Shown: positions 6,484 through 9,575 of the stretch, one piece after another | Layout of the letters: the number at the start of each line of letters is the position of its first letter | How positions within the stretch are numbered: the stretch's first letter is position 1 | Source: JABMMZ01 sp044377005 | Lineage (GTDB): Bacteria > Bacteroidota > Bacteroidia > NS11-12g > UBA955 | Direction: 5' to 3' | Assembly (NCBI GenBank): GCA_044377005.1 | Contig: JBILJV010000076.1 | Span: forward strand, 1 to 9,575 | Length of the DNA: 9,575 nt | Translations under genes and position numbers: made by a program | Notes under the pieces: model-generated | Seen by the model: only the letters and a program-made list of their open reading frames with translations | What the model was told of the DNA's origin: nothing | Database searches by the model: none

Positions 6484-6519
6484 GAATTTGATTTCATAAC
6501 TCATATAAATGATCTGTGA
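6484..6519 (+). pseudogene. Duplicated 3' tail of a RAYT gene
   Basis: The bases encode EFDFITHINDL followed by TGA. This matches the last 11 codons and stop of the intact RAYT gene (EFNFITHINDL, 6366-6401), 118 nt upstream. Six nucleotides differ; four of them are in three synonymous codon changes (ATT to ATA twice, TTA to CTG) and two change Asn to Asp. It is followed by TGGAG and a REP, just as the intact gene is followed by TGGAG and a degenerate REP. No other part of a second gene is present. Confidence 0.75.
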
Positions 6520-6523
6520 TGGA

Positions 6524-6547
6524 GTTGTTGGTGATAACACCAACAAC
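6524..6547 (+). repeat. REP palindrome, right copy 2
   Basis: Identical 24-nt palindrome to that at 6452, with loop ATAA and trailing GGCTGAA. It directly follows GGA, giving a GGAG at its 5' edge. A short tetranucleotide beside the hairpin is what RAYT enzymes usually recognise, but GGAG is not present next to the copies at 5757 or 6452. Confidence 0.87.
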
Positions 6548-6593
6548 GGCTGAACGACTGAATGTTGGATTCCTAGCCCCTTATCCCTAATCC

Positions 6594-6610
6594 ACTAGGC
6601 TGAGCCTAGT
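6594..6610. repeat. 17-nt palindrome at the aroA 3' end
   Basis: ACTAGGCT and AGCCTAGT are perfectly complementary around a single G; a realistic hairpin has about a 6-7 bp stem. It lies 4 nt beyond the aroA stop. There is no T-run on either side, so it is a poor intrinsic terminator and may be part of another dispersed repeat. The rest of 6548-6614 holds no gene. Confidence 0.5.
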
Positions 6611-6614
6611 CACG

Positions 6615-7844
6615 CTACTCCCTAATTCCTATTGTCTCCAACACTTGCCAATAATCAGGAAATGATTTATTAACCACCCTTTCATTGTCTATTACAATGT
6701 TGCCTTTAAGCACAAACAAACTACAAGCCATCGCAATTCTGTGGTCATTGAACGACTTAAAGTGATAAGTCTCTATGGTTTTTATTTCACTTGAATCAAT
6801 CCTGATTAAATCTTCCGACTGTTCCAAAATTCTCAAACCAAGCGGCAATAGATTGTCTATCATTGCCGAAACCCTGTCACTTTCTTTAAACTTCAAAGTT
6901 TTAATCCCCGTAAAAACGGCATTCACTTTATGTGCAACACAACACGCAAAAACCAATGGAAATGCATCGGGAATATCCGTAAAATCGACTTCCAAACCAT
7001 CTGGAACGATATTCATTTGCTTTTTAACCCTTAGTCCATTTTCTGTTTCAGTGCAAAAAACACCAAACTGTTCAAAAATTCCGACTATAGCTTTATCCCC
7101 TTGACTTGAATTTAACGTTAATAAAGGGAATACCAATTCATGAGATTCAGACAAAGACAAGAATCCAAATAAAAAGGCAGCACTACTCCAATCGGCCTCA
7201 ACAGTGTATGGTTGTAATTTCTTGTATTCCCCCTTACTGACCTTTATTGCATTTTCTTGTTGTTCAACCGTAATACCATAATTTCTCATCACTGAAATCG
7301 TCATGTCAACATAAGGTTTAGAAACCATTTGTTGATTGAATGAGAGTGTAAGTCCGTTTTTAAACAAAGGCGAGATTAGCAGAAGTGAACTTAAAAACTG
7401 ACTGCTCAATGACACCTCTAATTGTAAATACGTTGAGGACAAATCGATGGTTTTTTCGATTTTTATGGGAGGAAAACCTTCCTCTTCTAAATAAGAAATT
7501 TCTGCACCCAATTGTTTAAGCGCATCTACCAATCCTTTAATGGGTCTTTTTTTTAACCCCTCGTTCGCATCGAGTACAAAAGAAGGATATTTTAATGCGG
7601 CTAATGAAGTAAAAAAACGGTAAGGAGTGCCGGCATCCTCGAAATTAAAATAAAGAAGATTCTCATTTTTAAGAACAGAATTCAGCAATTGGGTGTCATT
7701 GCTTTTCGATAAATTTTCAATTTCATTTTGCATCAAAGACAATGATTGTATCACTAGTAATCGATTAGAAATACTTTTGGAACATGGCAATAGCACCTTC
7801 ATTCCACTTAACTTATTTAAACCTGATTTTTTAATCTCAATCAT
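6615..7844 (-). CDS. aroA: 3-phosphoshikimate 1-carboxyvinyltransferase (EPSP synthase)
   Basis: 409 residues, normal for the family. It joins phosphoenolpyruvate to shikimate-3-phosphate, the sixth step of the shikimate pathway to chorismate, in the cytoplasm. Signatures in order: LPCSKSISNR (residues 19-28; Lys23, Ser24, Arg28 bind substrate), DAGTPYRF (70-77), KKRPIKGLVDALKQLGA (98-114), SSQF with Gln149, SKPYVDMT (175-182), DWSSAAF (218-224), DIPDAFP with catalytic Asp293, LKFKESDR with Glu321 and Arg324, DHRIAMA with His368-Arg369, and VNKSFPDYW with Lys393. All main catalytic positions of the E. coli enzyme have a counterpart. Odd points: Cys21 where Gly or Ala is usual, and Pro74-Tyr75 where Ala-Met is usual. 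ATG 7844 is preferred over an upstream TTG at 7862 because family members begin just before the first beta strand. Divergent from gpsA; not in an aro cluster here. Confidence 0.96.
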   Translation of the reverse strand: MIEIKKSGLNKLSGMKVLLPCSKSISNRLLVIQSLSLMQNEIENLSKSNDTQLLNSVLKNENLLYFNFEDAGTPYRFFTSLAALKYPSFVLDANEGLKKRPIKGLVDALKQLGAEISYLEEEGFPPIKIEKTIDLSSTYLQLEVSLSSQFLSSLLLISPLFKNGLTLSFNQQMVSKPYVDMTISVMRNYGITVEQQENAIKVSKGEYKKLQPYTVEADWSSAAFLFGFLSLSESHELVFPLLTLNSSQGDKAIVGIFEQFGVFCTETENGLRVKKQMNIVPDGLEVDFTDIPDAFPLVFACCVAHKVNAVFTGIKTLKFKESDRVSAMIDNLLPLGLRILEQSEDLIRIDSSEIKTIETYHFKSFNDHRIAMACSLFVLKGNIVIDNERVVNKSFPDYWQVLETIGIRE

Positions 7845-7874
7845 TGGACATAAAACAAACAATTGTTATCGTTT

Positions 7875-7910
7875 CAATATTACACAACAATAGCCCTTAA
7901 ATCAAACAAA
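7875..7910 (-). promoter_or_regulatory. aroA promoter
   Basis: On the minus strand TTTG (7903-7906; a second TTTG at 7907-7910) is followed after 20 nt by TAATATTG (7875-7882), one mismatch from TAnnTTTG. The start site would be near 7868, leaving a leader of about 25 nt before ATG 7844. Spacing and position both fit a Bacteroidota promoter. Confidence 0.5.
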
Positions 7911-7945
7911 TTAAAAAACATTTTTTTTAATGTTTCAAAACAACT

Positions 7946-7953
7946 TATTTCGC
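7946..7953 (+). promoter_or_regulatory. Candidate -7 element for gpsA
   Basis: TATTTCGC resembles the short -7 form TACTTTGC seen before the S46 peptidase gene here. It ends 12 nt before ATG 7966, so the transcript would start only a few bases before the start codon. No -33 TTTG is present at the right distance. This is weak support for starting gpsA at 7966 rather than 7930. Confidence 0.3.
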
Positions 7954-7965
7954 AACAAATACAAT

Positions 7966-8961
7966 ATGCAGAACATTGGAATAATTGGAAATGGAAGTTG
8001 GGCGACTGCCTTAATTAAAATATTGTGTGACAATAAAACACCAAAATCAATTGAATGGTGTTTAAGAAACGATGAAGATGTTAATTTCATAACTACATAC
8101 AGACACAATCCTCGTTATTTACGTGACGTTGAGCTTAATTTAAATAAAATTAAATTAAGCATCAATTTAGAAGCAACCATTCAAAACAATGACATCATAT
8201 TACTAGCGGTTCCATCTGCCTTTGTTCACCAAGTATTGCAACACCTCCCTCCTGCTATTTTCAAAGACAAACTAATTTTATCTGCGGTAAAAGGTGTCAA
8301 TGCATCCACTCACCAAATTATTAGTCATTATTTTGAAACTGAATGGCAACTTCCTGCCAATCAATTTGTGGCCATAACAGGGCCTTGCCACGCAGAAGAA
8401 GTTGCAATGGAAAAACTTAGTTATTTAACATTAGCTTCCACAAACACAGATTTCGCCAGTCAAATTTGCCAACTACTCGATTGCCATTATATCCTTACCA
8501 AATCAAGCACCGATATTTATGGTTTGGAATATGCCTCTGTTCTTAAAAATGTGTATGCCATTGCTTGTGGTATCTGTCACGGCTTGGGCTATGGAGACAA
8601 TTTTCAATCAGTAATGGTTTCGGCCTCTATTAGAGAAATAGAAACCTTTTTGGATTGCAGCCATCAAACCCACAGAGATGTCAAAGAAAATGCATACTTG
8701 GGAGATTTGTTAGTAACAGCCTATTCACAGTTCAGTAGAAACCGTACTTTTGGGAATATGATAGGTAAAGGCTATTCTGTAAAAAGTGCTCAAATGGAAA
8801 TGAACATGATAGCTGAAGGGTTTTATGCCACCAAAACCATGCGTGAAATAAACAACAATGTGGGTGCAAACATGCCAATATTAGATGCCGTTTATGACAT
8901 TATTTACAATCAGAAATCGGCAAAGGTTTGTATGTTAGAACTTAGTAAGAAAATAATTTAA
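7966..8961 (+). CDS. gpsA: NAD(P)-dependent glycerol-3-phosphate dehydrogenase
   Basis: 331 residues, the usual GpsA length. It reduces dihydroxyacetone phosphate to sn-glycerol-3-phosphate, the backbone of membrane phospholipids, in the cytoplasm. The N-terminal Rossmann motif is GIIGNGSWATAL (residues 5-16); then come LLAVPSAFV (79-87), SAVKG with Lys109, ITGPCHAEEV (137-146), and the C-terminal substrate domain with GLEYASVLKNVYAIACGI (186-203). Lys194 in LKNV is the catalytic lysine. GDLLVTAYSQFSRNRTFG (246-263) and AEG (283-285) complete the signature. ATG 7966 places the Rossmann strand at residue 4, as is typical; the in-frame ATG at 7930 would add 12 residues and lie upstream of the candidate promoter. 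It is divergent from aroA (121 nt between starts) and converges with the TPR gene, sharing a TTAA stop overlap. Confidence 0.95.
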   Translation: MQNIGIIGNGSWATALIKILCDNKTPKSIEWCLRNDEDVNFITTYRHNPRYLRDVELNLNKIKLSINLEATIQNNDIILLAVPSAFVHQVLQHLPPAIFKDKLILSAVKGVNASTHQIISHYFETEWQLPANQFVAITGPCHAEEVAMEKLSYLTLASTNTDFASQICQLLDCHYILTKSSTDIYGLEYASVLKNVYAIACGICHGLGYGDNFQSVMVSASIREIETFLDCSHQTHRDVKENAYLGDLLVTAYSQFSRNRTFGNMIGKGYSVKSAQMEMNMIAEGFYATKTMREINNNVGANMPILDAVYDIIYNQKSAKVCMLELSKKII

Positions 8962-9575
8962 TTTAATCGTTTTAATCCTTCAATAGCTATACTTTGTTGA
9001 GGATCCAATGAAAGTGCTTTGTTATAATTCTCCTTAGCCCCTTTAATATCCTTCATTGATTCAAGTACTTTACCTTTTAGCGAATAAGCATCAACATACG
9101 TTTCCTCAAGGTCTATAATTTCATTGATAAATTTCAAAGCCTCTTCATACTCCCCGAACATGGCGTTGATAACCCCTAAATTATAACGACAATACAAATG
9201 CGATGGATTAACCTTAGAGACAGTTTCATATAACTTTACTGCATCTTTAAATTTTCCTTGCTTTTGCAAAAACAAACCTTTGGCATATAATGCTTCGTCA
9301 CTGTATTCATTAATGGCCAAAGCTCTTTCAAAAAACAACAACGCTTTAACATCATTTTTATAGGCATAATAATTTCCTAATTGCATAATGGCATTATAAT
9401 GTTTACTATCATAAACCAATACTTTTTCAAACAGCTGAATAGCTTTAGCAGTGTCCCCTAATTCTTTTGCAATCATACCCATATAAAACATTGGTGTTGG
9501 ATTCGCAGGTTCAATTTTAGACGCAGTATTATAATACAATTGGGCATCGTCATAATTTTGTTTGGCTAAATATAA
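8958..9575 (-). CDS. TPR-repeat protein, 5' end outside the window
   Basis: The frame stays open from the stop at 8958-8960 to the right edge with no interruption, so at least 205 residues are visible and the start lies beyond 9575. The protein is built of about six tetratricopeptide repeats of 34 residues, for example FMG-type MFYMGMIAKELGDTAKAIQL, NAIMQLGNYYAYKNDVKALL, EALYAKGLFLQKQGKFKDAV, YNLGVINAMFGEYEEALKFI and YSLKGKVLESMKDIKGAKEN, each followed by an x-x-x-D/N-P-type turn. TPR arrays are helical scaffolds for protein binding; no other domain is visible and the partner is unknown. In Bacteroidota such proteins are often lipoproteins or periplasmic, but the N-terminus needed to judge that is missing. 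An internal TTG at 9539 is not a plausible start, because the repeat pattern continues upstream of it. Confidence 0.85.
   Translation of the reverse strand, partial: LYLAKQNYDDAQLYYNTASKIEPANPTPMFYMGMIAKELGDTAKAIQLFEKVLVYDSKHYNAIMQLGNYYAYKNDVKALLFFERALAINEYSDEALYAKGLFLQKQGKFKDAVKLYETVSKVNPSHLYCRYNLGVINAMFGEYEEALKFINEIIDLEETYVDAYSLKGKVLESMKDIKGAKENYNKALSLDPQQSIAIEGLKRLN

Noticed and set aside
5757..6547. CRISPR array
   Set aside because: Only four palindromic units with unequal spacing, one of them inverted and a transposase gene in between; no spacers of uniform length.
5757..6547. Classical insertion sequence with terminal inverted repeats and target duplication
   Set aside because: The inverted palindromes are hairpins of REP type; no direct target repeat was seen at the borders, and the gene is a RAYT rather than a DDE transposase.
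7845..7862. TTG start six codons upstream for aroA
   Set aside because: EPSP synthases begin close to the first strand (here MIEIKKS). The ATG at 7844 fits both family and promoter distance.
7858..7867. Palindrome AACAATTGTT near the aroA start site, considered as an operator
   Set aside because: Ten-base AT-rich palindromes are expected by chance in such spacers and no second copy was seen.
7930..7965. ATG 7930 as the gpsA start
   Set aside because: It adds 12 residues before the Rossmann strand, unlike the family, and lies upstream of the candidate -7 element.

Overview
The window looks like a chromosomal segment of a low-GC member of the Bacteroidota. Four things point there. One secreted protein ends in a type IX secretion (T9SS) type A sorting domain. 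An S46 dipeptidyl-peptidase is present. Several genes are preceded by the Bacteroidota -7 promoter element (TAnnTTTG or close variants). No gene has a clear Shine-Dalgarno sequence. Genus cannot be told from the sequence alone.

Layout, left to right. (1) 1-382: the last ~50 codons of a gene resembling the PDZ-containing end of an M61 peptidase, then AT-rich DNA with a possible broken methyltransferase start and a hairpin. (2) 383-2812: an 809-residue secreted protein made of 14 units of ~49 residues (probably beta-propeller blades) plus the T9SS sorting domain. (3) 2813-2974: an orphan coding fragment resembling the C-terminal end of MutY. (4) 2989-3370, minus strand: the RNase P RNA gene rnpB, with its own promoter and a T-run terminator. 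(5) 3526-5673: a DPP7-type S46 dipeptidyl-peptidase read away from rnpB, with its promoter and a strong intrinsic terminator. (6) 5757-6547: a REP-associated tyrosine transposase (RAYT) gene bracketed by inverted copies of a 24-nt REP palindrome, with a second RAYT gene tail embedded between two downstream palindromes. (7) 6615-7844, minus strand: aroA (EPSP synthase). (8) 7966-8961: gpsA (glycerol-3-phosphate dehydrogenase), divergent from aroA. (9) 8958 to the window end, minus strand: a TPR-repeat protein cut by the window edge; its stop codon overlaps that of gpsA in a shared TTAA.

The genes do not form one pathway. rnpB, aroA and gpsA are housekeeping genes, and the S46 peptidase supports growth on peptides in the periplasm. 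The accessory content is the T9SS propeller protein, apparently sitting between two gene remnants, and the RAYT/REP cluster. The most interesting part is the RAYT/REP cluster: four palindromes, with the intact ones in mirror orientation around the gene, plus a duplicated, mostly synonymously diverged RAYT 3' end. This is a known kind of system (domesticated REP transposases), not a clearly new one, but its arrangement merits a genome-wide check.
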